A DNA stretch of 38,774 bases from Pseudomonas sp. KK4 (GTDB lineage: Bacteria > Pseudomonadota > Gammaproteobacteria > Pseudomonadales > Pseudomonadaceae), in the NCBI RefSeq assembly GCF_001984065.1, contig NZ_LYVP01000052.1, forward strand, positions 1 through 38,774, written 5' to 3'. Positions 22,969 to 31,653 of this stretch are shown here, piece by piece; the stretch's first letter is position 1, and every line of letters starts with the position of its first letter. The position numbers were made by a program, and so were the translations under genes. The notes under the pieces are model-generated. The model was not told where the DNA came from, did no database searches, and saw only the letters and a list, made by a program, of their open reading frames with translations.

Positions 22969-23451
22969 TTGGCCGAGGACTATTGCTGGCTGATGCGGCG
23001 CGACCTCACCGAGGTTGTGCCCGCCGCCCAATGGCCAACCGGCCTTCGATTGACTCACTACAACCCCGAACTCGCCGCTGCCGTGCATCAGTTGATGGAA
23101 CTGGGGTATCGCGACGGCGGCGGTCGTGTGCCCGCGCTGGACGTTTGGCAACTGGGGTTTGAGACGGACGCCGAATACGATCCCCAATTGTGTTTCGTCG
23201 TGCTGGATGCCGAAGGCGTGGTCGCGGTGTGCCAGTGCTGGACCAGTGCCTACATCAAGGATCTGGTGGTGCATGCCCGGGCTCGGCGAGTCGGGATCGG
23301 ACGCGCGCTGCTGCTTCACGCCTTCGCCGTGTTCCGCCAGCGGCGGGAGCGGTTCGTGGATCTGCGGGTGCTGGAGGATAATCGGCGGGCGCGACGGTTG
23401 TATGAAGGGGTCGGGATGTATGAGGTTCGCCGGGAAGAGGTGCCCGCCTGA
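22969..23451 (+). CDS. GNAT-family N-acetyltransferase
   Basis: The protein has 160 residues if the TTG at 22969 is used, 152 from the ATG at 22993; neither has an ideal ribosome site, though GAGGA precedes the ATG. The acetyl-CoA binding motif A is clear in DLVVHARARRVGIGRALLLHAF, followed by a LEDNRRARRLYEGVGMYEV C-terminal element. The acceptor is unknown. It begins three bases after the cheV stop on the same strand, so it may be translationally coupled to it, although no functional link is evident. Confidence 0.88.
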   Translation: MAEDYCWLMRRDLTEVVPAAQWPTGLRLTHYNPELAAAVHQLMELGYRDGGGRVPALDVWQLGFETDAEYDPQLCFVVLDAEGVVAVCQCWTSAYIKDLVVHARARRVGIGRALLLHAFAVFRQRRERFVDLRVLEDNRRARRLYEGVGMYEVRREEVPA

Positions 23452-23460
23452 TACCCCGCC

Positions 23461-23510
23461 TTCGCGAGCAAGCCCGCTCCCACAGAATGTGCGCGAGGCT
23501 TGCCCGCGAA
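23461..23510. repeat. Hybrid REP doublet (two different REP types)
   Basis: TTCGCGAGCAAGCCCGCTCC at 23461 (GTGGGAGCGGG type, inverse) is followed by GCGAGGCTTGCCCGCGAA at 23493-23510, which has the diverged GAGGCTTGCCCGC core. Spacing is only eight bases. Confidence 0.8.
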
Positions 23511-23581
23511 GAGTCCTTCACTGACACCATCAATCCTTCAGGCATACTTGATTCATTAACCCCTGAACGGATGCCTGATCT

Positions 23582-23908
23582 ATGAAAGCCACAACCCTGA
23601 CCCTCCTCTGTCTCACCGCCCTCACCCCCCTGGCCCACGCCTCCAGCCCCGACGCCTGGGCGGCCTACGACAAAACCGTCCTGGCCAGTTGCACCAAGGC
23701 CAGCGGCCTGAAGAACGCCAAACCGGTCGGCAACGCCGCGCAGTTCGATGACCGCGTCGGTTACACCGCTGTCCTGCTGCAGGGCCAGTACCCGCAAAAA
23801 CACATGAAAGGCGCGCAAGGCACCGAGTTGTGCCTGTACAACAAACAAGGCAAAACAGCCTACGTGACCGAATGGGACTCCATTCGCCCGGGCGCCAAGG
23901 CGCAGTGA
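23582..23908 (+). CDS. Small exported protein of unknown function
   Basis: The 108-residue protein begins with a typical Sec signal peptide (KATTLTLLCLTALTPLAHA) with a likely cleavage site after AHA. The mature part has two cysteines (SCTKA and ELCLYN) about 50 residues apart, which could form a disulfide in the periplasm. It contains FDDRVGYTAVLLQGQYPQKH and ends TEWDSIRPGAKAQ. I do not recognise a named family. The gene stands alone, with a REP upstream and a cysteine-cluster gene downstream. Confidence 0.78.
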   Translation: MKATTLTLLCLTALTPLAHASSPDAWAAYDKTVLASCTKASGLKNAKPVGNAAQFDDRVGYTAVLLQGQYPQKHMKGAQGTELCLYNKQGKTAYVTEWDSIRPGAKAQ

Positions 23909-23990
23909 GTGGCGCATAACTTGCTTTGACAGGGCCTTCGCGGCGGCATTCTGTCGCCGCTCAATGCCTTTGTATGCGACCGACCACTCA

Positions 23991-24737
23991 ATGAATACGA
24001 CGTTTTCCTGCGTAGGCTGTGGCAAGTGCTGCCACGATCACCATGTTTCCCTGACCCTGTCCGAAGCGCGCATGTGGGCCGCCGACGGCGGTCAGGTGAT
24101 CGTGCTGGTGGAAGGCTTCCTGAGCGATGGCCTGGGCTTGCCGGCAGAGCAACGTGAACACGCCACACGTCGTTCCGCGGTGGTGCGCAGCGCCGAGGCC
24201 GAAGCCTTCGTCGCCATCACCTTTGCTGCCTACAACGCCGGCGCCTGCCGAAACCTGGACCAGGACAACCGCTGCCGCATCTACGATCGCCGGCCGCTGG
24301 TGTGCCGTATCTACCCGATGGAAATCAATCCGCACATTGCGCTGAATACGGTGGTGAAGGAATGTCCGCCAGAGTCCTGGGAAACGGGGCCGAAGCTGAT
24401 TGTCGGCGGGGAGTTGGTGGACCGGGAGCTGGCGCAGTTGATCGAGCGTTCCCGTCAGGCGGATCGCGATGACATCCTGATGAAGGATGCGATTTGCGCC
24501 TTGCTGGGGATTCGCACAACGGCGCTCAAGGGTGACGGGTTTACCGCGTACCTGCCGGACATGAACGAGTTCGCCAAGATCATCGATGAACTGCATGGCC
24601 AGACGTTGCCGCAGTGGAGCAGCGAATGGCAGTTTCATCTGTCGAGCGAGGAGGTCGCAGGCCAGGTGCTGGCGACGGGGGCGCTGGTGGCGACGGATGC
24701 GCCGAACTATGCGTTTATTTCACTGCGGGCGGCATGA
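23991..24737 (+). CDS. YkgJ-type zinc/iron-chelating cysteine-cluster protein
   Basis: The protein has 248 residues from the ATG at 23991 (an in-frame ATG at 23964 is also possible; neither has a clear ribosome site). The N-terminal CVGCGKCCHDHH and later ACRNLDQDNRCRIYDRRPLVCRIYPME form the CxxCxxCC ... C ... C ... C cluster of the YkgJ family, predicted to hold a metal or Fe-S centre. The remaining C-terminal half is not recognised. Function is unknown. Confidence 0.85.
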   Translation: MNTTFSCVGCGKCCHDHHVSLTLSEARMWAADGGQVIVLVEGFLSDGLGLPAEQREHATRRSAVVRSAEAEAFVAITFAAYNAGACRNLDQDNRCRIYDRRPLVCRIYPMEINPHIALNTVVKECPPESWETGPKLIVGGELVDRELAQLIERSRQADRDDILMKDAICALLGIRTTALKGDGFTAYLPDMNEFAKIIDELHGQTLPQWSSEWQFHLSSEEVAGQVLATGALVATDAPNYAFISLRAA

Positions 24738-24768
24738 ATCAGGGATTGGTGTTGTTTGTAGCGGCCTC

Positions 24769-24832
24769 TTCGCGAGCAAGCCCGCTCCCACATTGGAACG
24801 CATTCTCCTGTGGGAGCGGGCTTGCTCGCGAA
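24769..24832. repeat. REP doublet (REPIN), GTGGGAGCGGGCTTGCTCGCGAA type
   Basis: Inverse copy from 24769 and forward copy ending at 24832 are separated by about 17 bases. It lies between the converging cysteine-cluster and 81-residue genes. Confidence 0.92.
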
Positions 24833-24864
24833 GGCGATAGACCAGACAGAAAAAGACTGCCTGC

Positions 24865-25110
24865 CTAGCGCTTACCCATCGACCGCCGAGTCCCCGGTGG
24901 CGCCATGCCTGGGGTCTTGGTGTGGCCGTTCTTGGCGCCGTTCTTGTACCAGGGCTGGTTGGAGCCCTTCGCCCCTGCCAGTTCACCCGGTTTGAACGGG
25001 AACTTGAAGGCCGGGATCGCGGGTTTGGTTTCGCCTTCGGTGCCGTCTGGCAGCTCGGCCTGCTCGTCGCTCAGGGTGTCGTCGACGGGCGGTTGTTTCG
25101 GGGAAGTCAT
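24865..25110 (-). CDS. Small conserved-looking protein, predicted disordered
   Basis: The 81-residue protein has a GGAG site six bases before its ATG. It is rich in proline, glycine, lysine and acidic residues (PPVDDTLSDEQAELPDGTEGE, then NQPWYKNGAKNGHTKTPGM) and has no hydrophobic core, so disorder is likely. The clear ribosome site and pseudomonad codon pattern support a real gene, but I recognise no family and cannot propose a function. A REP doublet follows its stop. Confidence 0.65.
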   Translation of the reverse strand: MTSPKQPPVDDTLSDEQAELPDGTEGETKPAIPAFKFPFKPGELAGAKGSNQPWYKNGAKNGHTKTPGMAPPGTRRSMGKR

Positions 25111-25227
25111 GAAAGCTCCGGGTGATGCGCAAAATGTCGGGCCCGGTCAGCGAGCCGCGAAAGGCGGTCAGTATAACGGAAGGGCAGCGGCAAGTTAAAA
25201 AGCGATCGAGGGGCTTTTAGGCTTGCG

Positions 25228-25255
25228 ACTTGTAGCTTGAAACTTGTAGCTTGCT
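25228..25255. repeat. Two-copy 14-base tandem repeat (ACTTGTAGCTTGAA)
   Basis: Units at 25228-25241 and 25242-25255 differ only at the last two bases, and the preceding GGCTTGCG is a degenerate part-copy. It ends 32 bases before the 2-hydroxyacid dehydrogenase start. Such GCTTGTAGCTTG tracts recur in Pseudomonas genomes. Confidence 0.75.
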
Positions 25256-25287
25256 AAGCATTCTCTCCGCCCGACGAGCCCGCCTCC

Positions 25288-26262
25288 ATGAAAAAAACCG
25301 TCCTCGCCTTCAGCCGTGTCACGCCTGAGATGGTCGAACGCCTGCAACAAGACTTCGACGTCATCGTGCCGAATCCGAAAAACGGCGACATCAATGCCCA
25401 GTTCAACGAGGCTCTGCCCAACGCCCACGGCCTGATCGGCGTCGGCCGCAAACTGGGTCGCGCGCAACTGGAAAATGCCGCGAAGCTGGAAGTGGTGTCC
25501 AGCGTGTCGGTGGGTTACGACAACTATGACGTGGCCTACCTCAGCGAACGCGGAATCATGCTGACCAATACCCCGGACGTACTGACCGAGAGCACCGCCG
25601 ACCTGGCATTCGCCCTGCTGATGGGCAGCGCCCGACGGGTGGCCGAGCTCGATGCCTGGACCAAGGCCGGTCAATGGCAAGCCACGGTCGGTGCGCCGTT
25701 GTTCGGCTGCGATGTGCACGGCAAGACACTGGGCATCGTCGGCATGGGTAACATCGGCGCGGCCATTGCCCGTCGGGGTCGCCTGGGCTTCAACATGCCG
25801 GTGATCTACAGCGGCAACAGCCGCAAGGTCGAGCTGGAGCAGGAGCTCGGCGCGCAGTTCCGCACCCTGGACCAACTGCTGGCCGAAGCCGATTTCGTCT
25901 GCCTGGTGGTGCCGCTCAGCGAGAAAACCAGACACCTGATCAGCCACCGTGAACTGGCGCTGATGAAACCGAGCGCGATCCTGGTGAACATCGCCCGCGG
26001 TCCGGTAGTCGATGAGCCGGCGCTGATCGAAGCCCTGCAGAACAACCGCATTCGTGGCGCCGGGCTGGATGTCTACGAAAAAGAACCGCTGGCCGAGTCG
26101 CCACTGTTCCAGCTGAAAAACGCCGTGACCCTGCCGCACATCGGCTCGGCCACCCATGAAACCCGCGAAGCCATGGCCAACCGCGCCTTGAGCAACCTGC
26201 GCAGCGCCTTGCTGGGCGAGCGGCCGCAGGATCTGGTCAATCCGCAGGTGTGGAAAGGCTGA
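25288..26262 (+). CDS. ghrB: D-isomer-specific 2-hydroxyacid dehydrogenase, glyoxylate/hydroxypyruvate or 2-ketogluconate reductase
   Basis: The 324-residue protein has the NAD(P)-binding motif GIVGMGNIGAAIARR, the VVSSVSVGYDNYDV and ILVNIARGPVVDEPAL stretches, and the active-site IGSATHETRE histidine. The FNMPVIYSG segment after the nucleotide motif closely matches GhrB/TkrA. It reduces glyoxylate, hydroxypyruvate and 2-keto-D-gluconate. It stands alone between intergenic repeats, not beside gluconate genes, so the physiological substrate remains open. The ribosome site is weak. Confidence 0.9.
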   Translation: MKKTVLAFSRVTPEMVERLQQDFDVIVPNPKNGDINAQFNEALPNAHGLIGVGRKLGRAQLENAAKLEVVSSVSVGYDNYDVAYLSERGIMLTNTPDVLTESTADLAFALLMGSARRVAELDAWTKAGQWQATVGAPLFGCDVHGKTLGIVGMGNIGAAIARRGRLGFNMPVIYSGNSRKVELEQELGAQFRTLDQLLAEADFVCLVVPLSEKTRHLISHRELALMKPSAILVNIARGPVVDEPALIEALQNNRIRGAGLDVYEKEPLAESPLFQLKNAVTLPHIGSATHETREAMANRALSNLRSALLGERPQDLVNPQVWKG

Positions 26263-26279
26263 TTGCAGGACTGACGCCC

Positions 26280-26343
26280 TCGCGAGCAAGCTCGCTCCTA
26301 CAGGATTGAGACCCCGACCTGTAGGAGCGAGCTTGCTCGCGAT
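26280..26343. repeat. REP doublet (REPIN), GTAGGAGCGAGCTTGCTCGCGAT type
   Basis: Inverse copy at 26280-26302 and forward copy at 26320-26343, 17 bases between. It is the same subtype as the doublet at 1206 and lies just after the dehydrogenase stop. Confidence 0.92.
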
Positions 26344-26489
26344 GCTTTTAGGGGTGCCGTTCCGAATACACACATTTCCAGCGGCGAACAACGACATAAC
26401 TGGCAACTCAGTGCCGGGCTACTCCGCAGTAAAGGCCGATAAACTCCGACGAAATAACAGTACTGACTGTGCATTCGGAGCGTATTTGC

Positions 26490-26999
26490 ATGAACAACTT
26501 CACCACCGCCGGCGTCATCAGGCGGAGCAAGATACTGATCGTCCTGATGGCCTCGCTGTTCGGACTGATGACCCTCATCAACAACTTCACCGACTACGCG
26601 GCCTACTCCGACTACATCGGGCGAATCATCAGCATGAGCGACACCACCGGCAATGATTCCAGGCGGTACCGGGCCATCACCTCCACCCTCTTCCACCACC
26701 GTTTTTACTGGGCCATCATCACCCTGGAGATCATCTTCACCTTCAGTTTCCTGGTGGGCACTTATCAGCTGTACCGCAAACTTTGCGCACCGCGCAGTGA
26801 ATTCCATGAGGCAAAAAAGTTCGCCATCATCGGTTTCAGCACTGCACTTTTCGTCTACCAGACCTTGTACGTGATCATTCTCAACGAGTGGTTCGACATG
26901 GAATATTCCGCCCAACGCAATGCGTTTGAATGGGCCAGAAGCAATATCGAATACATGTTTCTCGGCCTGATCTATTTGCTGGTGGCGAAAGACAATTGA
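26490..26999 (+). CDS. DUF2165-type small inner-membrane protein
   Basis: The protein has 169 residues from the ATG at 26490, with GGAG seven bases upstream; a GTG at 26469 precedes that site. It has four hydrophobic segments (ILIVLMASLFGLMTLI, FYWAIITLEIIFTFSFLVG, FAIIGFSTALFVYQTLYVI, YMFLGLIYLLVAK) and the NEWFDME loop typical of the DUF2165 family. Function is unknown. It converges with the EamA transporter with only one base between stop codons and no clear terminator. Confidence 0.85.
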   Translation: MNNFTTAGVIRRSKILIVLMASLFGLMTLINNFTDYAAYSDYIGRIISMSDTTGNDSRRYRAITSTLFHHRFYWAIITLEIIFTFSFLVGTYQLYRKLCAPRSEFHEAKKFAIIGFSTALFVYQTLYVIILNEWFDMEYSAQRNAFEWARSNIEYMFLGLIYLLVAKDN

Positions 27000-27000
27000 C

Positions 27001-27903
27001 TCACGCCAACTTGCTCGCTGCTGCACTGACAACCGGCTTGGGTTTGCGGAACACCAGCACGTTGCCCAACATCACCATCACCAGCCCCACCAGCGCCGGG
27101 GCGGTCCACTGATAACCTTCGGCAAACGCCGAGACATTCAGCGCCACCACCGGAAACAACACGGTGCAATACGCAGCGCGTTCCGGCCCCATGCGCCCGA
27201 CCAGGGTCAGGTAGGCGGTGAAGCCGATCACCGAACCTGGAATGACCAGGTACAGCAGCGAACCGATGTAGCGGGCGTTCCATTCCATGTCGAACGGAAT
27301 GCCCTTGACCAGGCACCACACCGACAGCATCGCCGCACCGTAAGCCATGCCCCAGGCATTGGTGGTCAGTGGCTTGAGCCCCGCCTTCTGCTGCAGGCTC
27401 GACAACATGTTCCCCGCCGAGAAACACAAGGTGCCACACAGGGCCAGACCCAGGCCGAGCAAGGTTTGCGGGCTGGCGGTGTGGCCGACCAGTTCCGGCC
27501 AGAACAACAGGCCCAGGCCAAGCAAGCCCAGCGCGCCGCCCATCAGCACATTGCGGGCGATTTTCTGGCCGAAGAATACCCGCGCATTGAGGGCGTTCCA
27601 CAAGGTTGCCGTGGAAAACACCACCGCCACCAGGCCGCTGGGAATCCACTGGCTGGCGGTGAGGAAACACATGAAGTTGACGCAGAACAGGCACAGCCCC
27701 TGGGCCAGGCAGATCAGGTGCCCGCGCCGGTTCATCACTTGCAGCCGGCGGCTGAGCAACAGCATCACGAACAACACCAACGCGGCGAGGCCGAAGCGAT
27801 AGACGATCGACACCGGAATGGCCACCACGCCCAGTTGCCATTTCAGGGCGATCCAGGTGGTGCCCCAGATCAGCACGGTCAGCAGATACAAAGAAAGGTT
27901 CAT
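27001..27903 (-). CDS. EamA/DMT-superfamily transporter
   Basis: The protein has 300 residues from the ATG at 27903, with AGGAG upstream; the open frame continues far beyond but into the AraC gene on the other strand. Ten hydrophobic segments form two EamA repeats, starting LYLLTVLIWGTTWIALKW. The C-terminal half contains the PGSVIGFTAYLTLVGRMGPERAAY element. Such carriers usually export amino acids or metabolites. It is divergent from an AraC-family regulator, which probably controls it. Confidence 0.9.
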   Translation of the reverse strand: MNLSLYLLTVLIWGTTWIALKWQLGVVAIPVSIVYRFGLAALVLFVMLLLSRRLQVMNRRGHLICLAQGLCLFCVNFMCFLTASQWIPSGLVAVVFSTATLWNALNARVFFGQKIARNVLMGGALGLLGLGLLFWPELVGHTASPQTLLGLGLALCGTLCFSAGNMLSSLQQKAGLKPLTTNAWGMAYGAAMLSVWCLVKGIPFDMEWNARYIGSLLYLVIPGSVIGFTAYLTLVGRMGPERAAYCTVLFPVVALNVSAFAEGYQWTAPALVGLVMVMLGNVLVFRKPKPVVSAAASKLA

Positions 27904-28041
27904 GGCACAGGCTCCTCGATAGGCGTCCAGTGTCCTGCCAGGCGCCTTCGAGCACTTGCATAAACTTGCGCTTTTGTCGCGCGGCGGGCTGGCAGGGGAA
28001 CGTCTACGGAGTAGGATGCAAGGCGTCAGAGAGAGTCGATC

Positions 28042-28917
28042 ATGGCCGCACTGGAAACCCTGCAAGTCTTTCAAGCCCTCAACCGCTCGCCCAATGCTCG
28101 CCTGGAGCACAGCGCCGAGCTCGGTGACGGCTTGTCTGCGGCGTTGTGGAGCAACCACCACGACGCCCAGGACTACGAAGCGCCGAGCCATCACACCCTG
28201 TCCTGCTACATCGCAGGCGGCACCGGCACCTTCCGCCGCGACCAGCCCGGCACCAAGGGCGGTCCGGACAAGCTGTGCATATTGCCGGCCGATCACCAGT
28301 CCGGCTGGGTGATCAACGGCAACATCCGCCTGGCCCACCTGTATTTCAGCCGCGAACAATTTGCCCTCGGCTGCGTCACCTTGCTCGATCGCGAGCCCAG
28401 GCAATTGCAGTTGCGCGAGCAGACCTTTCTCGACGATCCGCAGCAGGCGCAGCGTTTTCGCCAGTTGATCGCCCTCAACTGGAACGAACCGGCCGAGCGC
28501 CTGCTTACCAGCAGCCTGGCCCACGAGATGCTCAGCCATGCGCTGCTCAACCAGGTCAGCAGTCGTCCGAATTTGCGCCTCAAGGGTGGGCTGGCGGCGC
28601 ATCAACGGCGGTTGTTGGTGGAGTACATCGACAGTCATTTGGCCGATGCCATCAGCCTGGGGCAACTCGCTGCACTGTGCGCGCTGTCGGAATACCACTT
28701 TGCGCGAATGTTTCGCGAGAGCTTTGGCTTGCCGCCGCATCAGTATGTGCTGGCACGGCGGCTGAGTCGGGCGCGGGACTTGTTGCGTTCGACCTCGCAG
28801 CCGTTGGGGGAGATTGCACTGGCGTGCGGGTTTGCCAGCGCCAGTCACTTTACCAATCGGTTTCGCCAGACGTTGGGCGGGACGCCTGGGGAGTATCGGC
28901 AGGCGTTTTTGCGGTAG
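28042..28917 (+). CDS. AraC/XylS-family transcriptional regulator
   Basis: The 291-residue protein has a C-terminal double helix-turn-helix: ISLGQLAALCALSEYHFARMFRESFG, then PLGEIALACGFASASHFTNRFRQ and GGTPGEYRQAF. The N-terminal about 180 residues are a cupin-like effector domain. The ATG at 28042 has GAGAGAG before it. Divergent placement from the EamA transporter (138-base gap) makes that transporter its likely target. The effector is unknown. Confidence 0.92.
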   Translation: MAALETLQVFQALNRSPNARLEHSAELGDGLSAALWSNHHDAQDYEAPSHHTLSCYIAGGTGTFRRDQPGTKGGPDKLCILPADHQSGWVINGNIRLAHLYFSREQFALGCVTLLDREPRQLQLREQTFLDDPQQAQRFRQLIALNWNEPAERLLTSSLAHEMLSHALLNQVSSRPNLRLKGGLAAHQRRLLVEYIDSHLADAISLGQLAALCALSEYHFARMFRESFGLPPHQYVLARRLSRARDLLRSTSQPLGEIALACGFASASHFTNRFRQTLGGTPGEYRQAFLR

Positions 28918-28948
28918 CCGTCAGCGTTTCGTCGCCTGGCAGGCCGTC

Positions 28949-29030
28949 TTCGCGAGCAAGCCCGCTCCCACAGGTTTTGTGTCGTTCATATCATGGCGAA
29001 CAATCTGTAGGAGCGAGGCTTGCCCGCGAT
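28949..29030. repeat. Hybrid REP doublet (GTGGGAGCGGG and GTAGGAGCGAGGCTTGCCCGC types)
   Basis: An inverse copy of the first type at 28949-28972 is paired with a forward copy of the second type at 29006-29030. It lies between the AraC gene and the end of the siderophore receptor gene. Confidence 0.88.
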
Positions 29031-29051
29031 AAACGATGACGGGGTGCGTGA

Positions 29052-31481
29052 TCAGAACTCCAGGGTGCTGGAAAACATCACCTGCCGCGAATCCCCCATC
29101 GACACGAAGAACCGGCTCGCCGCCGAGGTGTAGTAGGTGCGGTCGAACAGGTTCTTCACGTTGAGCTGGAACTTGACCTTCTGCCCGTCCAGCTGGGTGT
29201 CGTAGGTGGCGAACGCATCGGCGACGGTGTAGCTCGGCAGGTCGAAATCATTCACCGCGTTACCCGCGCGCTCCCCGACATATCGCGCACCCGCGCCGAC
29301 CCGCAACTGATCGCCACCGATGATCCGGCCGAAGTCGTATACGGCCGACAGCGAGCCACTGTTCCTGGCCACGTTTTGCAATTTGTTGCCTTTGTAATCC
29401 GGGTCTTCGGTGACCTCGGCGTCAGTGTAGGCGTAACTGCCGATCATGCTCCAGCGGTCGCTGAGCTGGCCGCTGACATCCACCTCCAGGCCTCGGGAAC
29501 GCACTTCGCCGGCGGCACTGTAGATCGTCACTGGGCCTTCGGAGTTGGCGATCAGTACGTTGCGTTTCTTGATGTCGAACAGGGCAACGTTGCCCGTCAC
29601 GCGGCCCGGCAAATCGAGCTTGGCCCCCAGTTCCCAGGACTTGGCTTCTTCGGGCGCGACACTGCCGTCGAGCACGGCGGTGCTGCCGCTCAGGGGCGCG
29701 ATGGTCGAGTTCGGCTTGAACGATTCGGTGTAGCTGCCATAGAACGACAACGCGTCGGTGTAGCGGTACACCAGGCCCGCGCGCGGCACCCATTGCTGGC
29801 CGTTGCTGTCGGTATTGGCGTGGAACGGCACGCCTTTGCCGGCGTATTGGTCGTACTCCTGGAAGCGAGCGCCGGCCACCAGAATCCACTGATCGGTGAG
29901 GTGGATCGAGTCCTGCAGGAACGCCGAGTCGCTGCGCAGCAGGTCAGTCTGGGCACTGTCGGCCGGGCTGACGGTGGTGCCTTCGACTTCGCGGCCATAC
30001 ACCGGATTGAGGTAGCTGAAGGTGGTCAGGCTTTTCTGCCGGATCAGGTCGGCGCGGTAGATCTTGCGGTACTCATCGTCGATGCCGAACACCAGGTCGT
30101 GCTGCATGCCCAGTACATTCAAGTTGCCTTCGAGGCTGACGGTGGTGAAGCGGTCGGTGCTGATCGCGTTCTGCGTACCGTCCATGCTGCGGGTCAGCGT
30201 GCCTTTGTTGGTGTCGATGGCCGTCACGCGGACCTGGCTGGCGTCGTAGGTTTCGCGGTTCCAGCTGTAGCCGAAGTGGGCTTTCCAGTTGTCGTTGAGG
30301 TCGTGATCGGCCTCGAAGTGATACAGGTCCGAGCGCCCTTGCATGTTGTTGAAGGGTTCGTCGAGCCGTCGGTCACGGGAGATGTCCAGCGGGTGATTGT
30401 CCCGCGGGTCGATGATGGTGCCGCGGTCGAACGGGGTCAGGAACTCGCGGTGTTCGTAGGCGAACAACAGCTTGGTGCTTTCGCCGAACCAGGCCAGGGA
30501 CGGCGCGACCAGGGTCTCGCGGTGCACGCCGTAGTTGCGCCAGTAATCTTCATCTTCGTGGTCCAGTACCATGCGATAGGCCAGCCCGGAAGTGCCCAGG
30601 GCGCCGGTGCTGTCGAAGCTGCCGCCGCTGCCGTTCTTGCCTTCGCCATAGGTCGAGTCGCGCAGGGTCAGGGCGTTGTACTGCTCCAGTTCAGGCCGCT
30701 TACTGACCATGTTCACGACGCCGCCCGGGTCCTGGATCCCGTAGAGCAGAGAGGCCGGGCCCTTGAGCACTTCGACCCGGTCCACGGTGGCATTGAGGCC
30801 ACGACCCTGCACGATCGGCATGCCATCGCGCATGATCGAGCCGTTGCGGTTGTCGCCGAAGCCGCGGGTCATGACCGAGTCCTGGGTGCTGCCCAAGGTG
30901 TTGCCCTGAGTGATGCCGCTGACGTTGGCCAGGGCGTCATCGAGATTGCGCGGCGCCTGGTCGCGAATGACCTGGGCGGCGACCACGTTGATGGTCTGCG
31001 GGATTTCCTGAATCGGCGCCGAAGTGCGCGCTACCGAGCTGACGGGCGGCGGCTGGTAGCTTTCGGACTGATCCATCGCCGCGGTGATGCTGGTTGCTCC
31101 CAGGTTCAGGGCGCCTGCGGTGGGTGGCGGCTCCAGCACCATGGTGTGGCCATCGGTGCGGCGGAAGGTGAAGCCAGAGCCACTGAGCAACCGCTGCAGC
31201 GCCTGTTCGGCGCTCATCGGGCCGTTGATGGCTGGCGCGTTGAGACCATAAGGCGCCTCATCGGTGTAGACGACGCTGATGCCGGTGACCCGGGTGAAAT
31301 CGCTCAGGGCCTGGGGCAGCGGTTTGGCGGCCATGGCAAAGTTGAACGGCTCACGCTGTTGGCTGCTGCCCGTATCTGCGGCAATCGCCGCGTCCAGCGG
31401 CAGCAACGCCAACGCCGAGATGCTCAACGCGCTGACACCCAACCATTGTTTGACCGAACCCGATTTTGCCCTGGACTTCAT
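29052..31481 (-). CDS. TonB-dependent siderophore receptor with N-terminal signalling (STN) domain
   Basis: The 809-residue protein has a signal peptide (ending near AAIAAD). An STN domain follows at about 45-105 (FNFAMAAKPLPQALSDFTRVTGI ... AEQALQRLLSGSGFTFRR). Then come a plug domain (IPQTINVVAAQVIRDQ ... GIQDPGGVVNMVSKRP) and a 22-strand barrel ending in aromatic Phe (SSTLEF). The STN domain means the receptor signals to the FecR/FecI pair encoded just upstream. The layout resembles FiuA (ferrichrome) and FoxA (ferrioxamine) of P. aeruginosa; the ligand cannot be fixed from sequence. AGGT precedes the ATG. A 172-base gap separates it from fecR, so a FecI-dependent promoter is expected there, though I could not place one. 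Confidence 0.93.
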   Translation of the reverse strand: MKSRAKSGSVKQWLGVSALSISALALLPLDAAIAADTGSSQQREPFNFAMAAKPLPQALSDFTRVTGISVVYTDEAPYGLNAPAINGPMSAEQALQRLLSGSGFTFRRTDGHTMVLEPPPTAGALNLGATSITAAMDQSESYQPPPVSSVARTSAPIQEIPQTINVVAAQVIRDQAPRNLDDALANVSGITQGNTLGSTQDSVMTRGFGDNRNGSIMRDGMPIVQGRGLNATVDRVEVLKGPASLLYGIQDPGGVVNMVSKRPELEQYNALTLRDSTYGEGKNGSGGSFDSTGALGTSGLAYRMVLDHEDEDYWRNYGVHRETLVAPSLAWFGESTKLLFAYEHREFLTPFDRGTIIDPRDNHPLDISRDRRLDEPFNNMQGRSDLYHFEADHDLNDNWKAHFGYSWNRETYDASQVRVTAIDTNKGTLTRSMDGTQNAISTDRFTTVSLEGNLNVLGMQHDLVFGIDDEYRKIYRADLIRQKSLTTFSYLNPVYGREVEGTTVSPADSAQTDLLRSDSAFLQDSIHLTDQWILVAGARFQEYDQYAGKGVPFHANTDSNGQQWVPRAGLVYRYTDALSFYGSYTESFKPNSTIAPLSGSTAVLDGSVAPEEAKSWELGAKLDLPGRVTGNVALFDIKKRNVLIANSEGPVTIYSAAGEVRSRGLEVDVSGQLSDRWSMIGSYAYTDAEVTEDPDYKGNKLQNVARNSGSLSAVYDFGRIIGGDQLRVGAGARYVGERAGNAVNDFDLPSYTVADAFATYDTQLDGQKVKFQLNVKNLFDRTYYTSAASRFFVSMGDSRQVMFSSTLEF

Positions 31482-31615
31482 GACTCATGACCTGTGTATA
31501 ACCGCAACGGATGCGAATGAATCGCAGTTTCAGTCACTACACGGATGGGCTTGAGGTTTACCTCAGCAGAAAGTTGAAAATATTTTTTTTGAGAATGGAG
31601 AAAACCCGCTAACCC

Positions 31616-31640
31616 TGTAGAAGCGAGGCTTGCCCGCGAT
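31616..31640. repeat. Single REP copy (TGTAGAAGCGAGGCTTGCCCGCGAT)
   Basis: A lone, slightly diverged REP of the GAGGCTTGCCCGC type just beyond the fecR stop codon. No inverted partner lies nearby. It sits between the regulator gene and the receptor gene. Confidence 0.8.
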
Positions 31641-31653
31641 GGCGCCGGTTGCC

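Noticed and set aside
25195..26406. 403-residue open frame on the minus strand
   Set aside because: Antisense to the 2-hydroxyacid dehydrogenase, with no recognisable domain and ends reading through repeat sequence.
29376..31490. 704-residue open frame on the plus strand
   Set aside because: It is antisense to the TonB receptor gene and has a low-complexity Val/Gly/Arg-rich translation, as expected from a GC-rich shadow frame; the minus-strand protein has full family motifs.
31482..31653. Fur box and FecI promoter in front of the TonB receptor gene
   Set aside because: AT-rich sequence is present but no match good enough to the Fur consensus or to a FecI -35/-10 pair could be placed.
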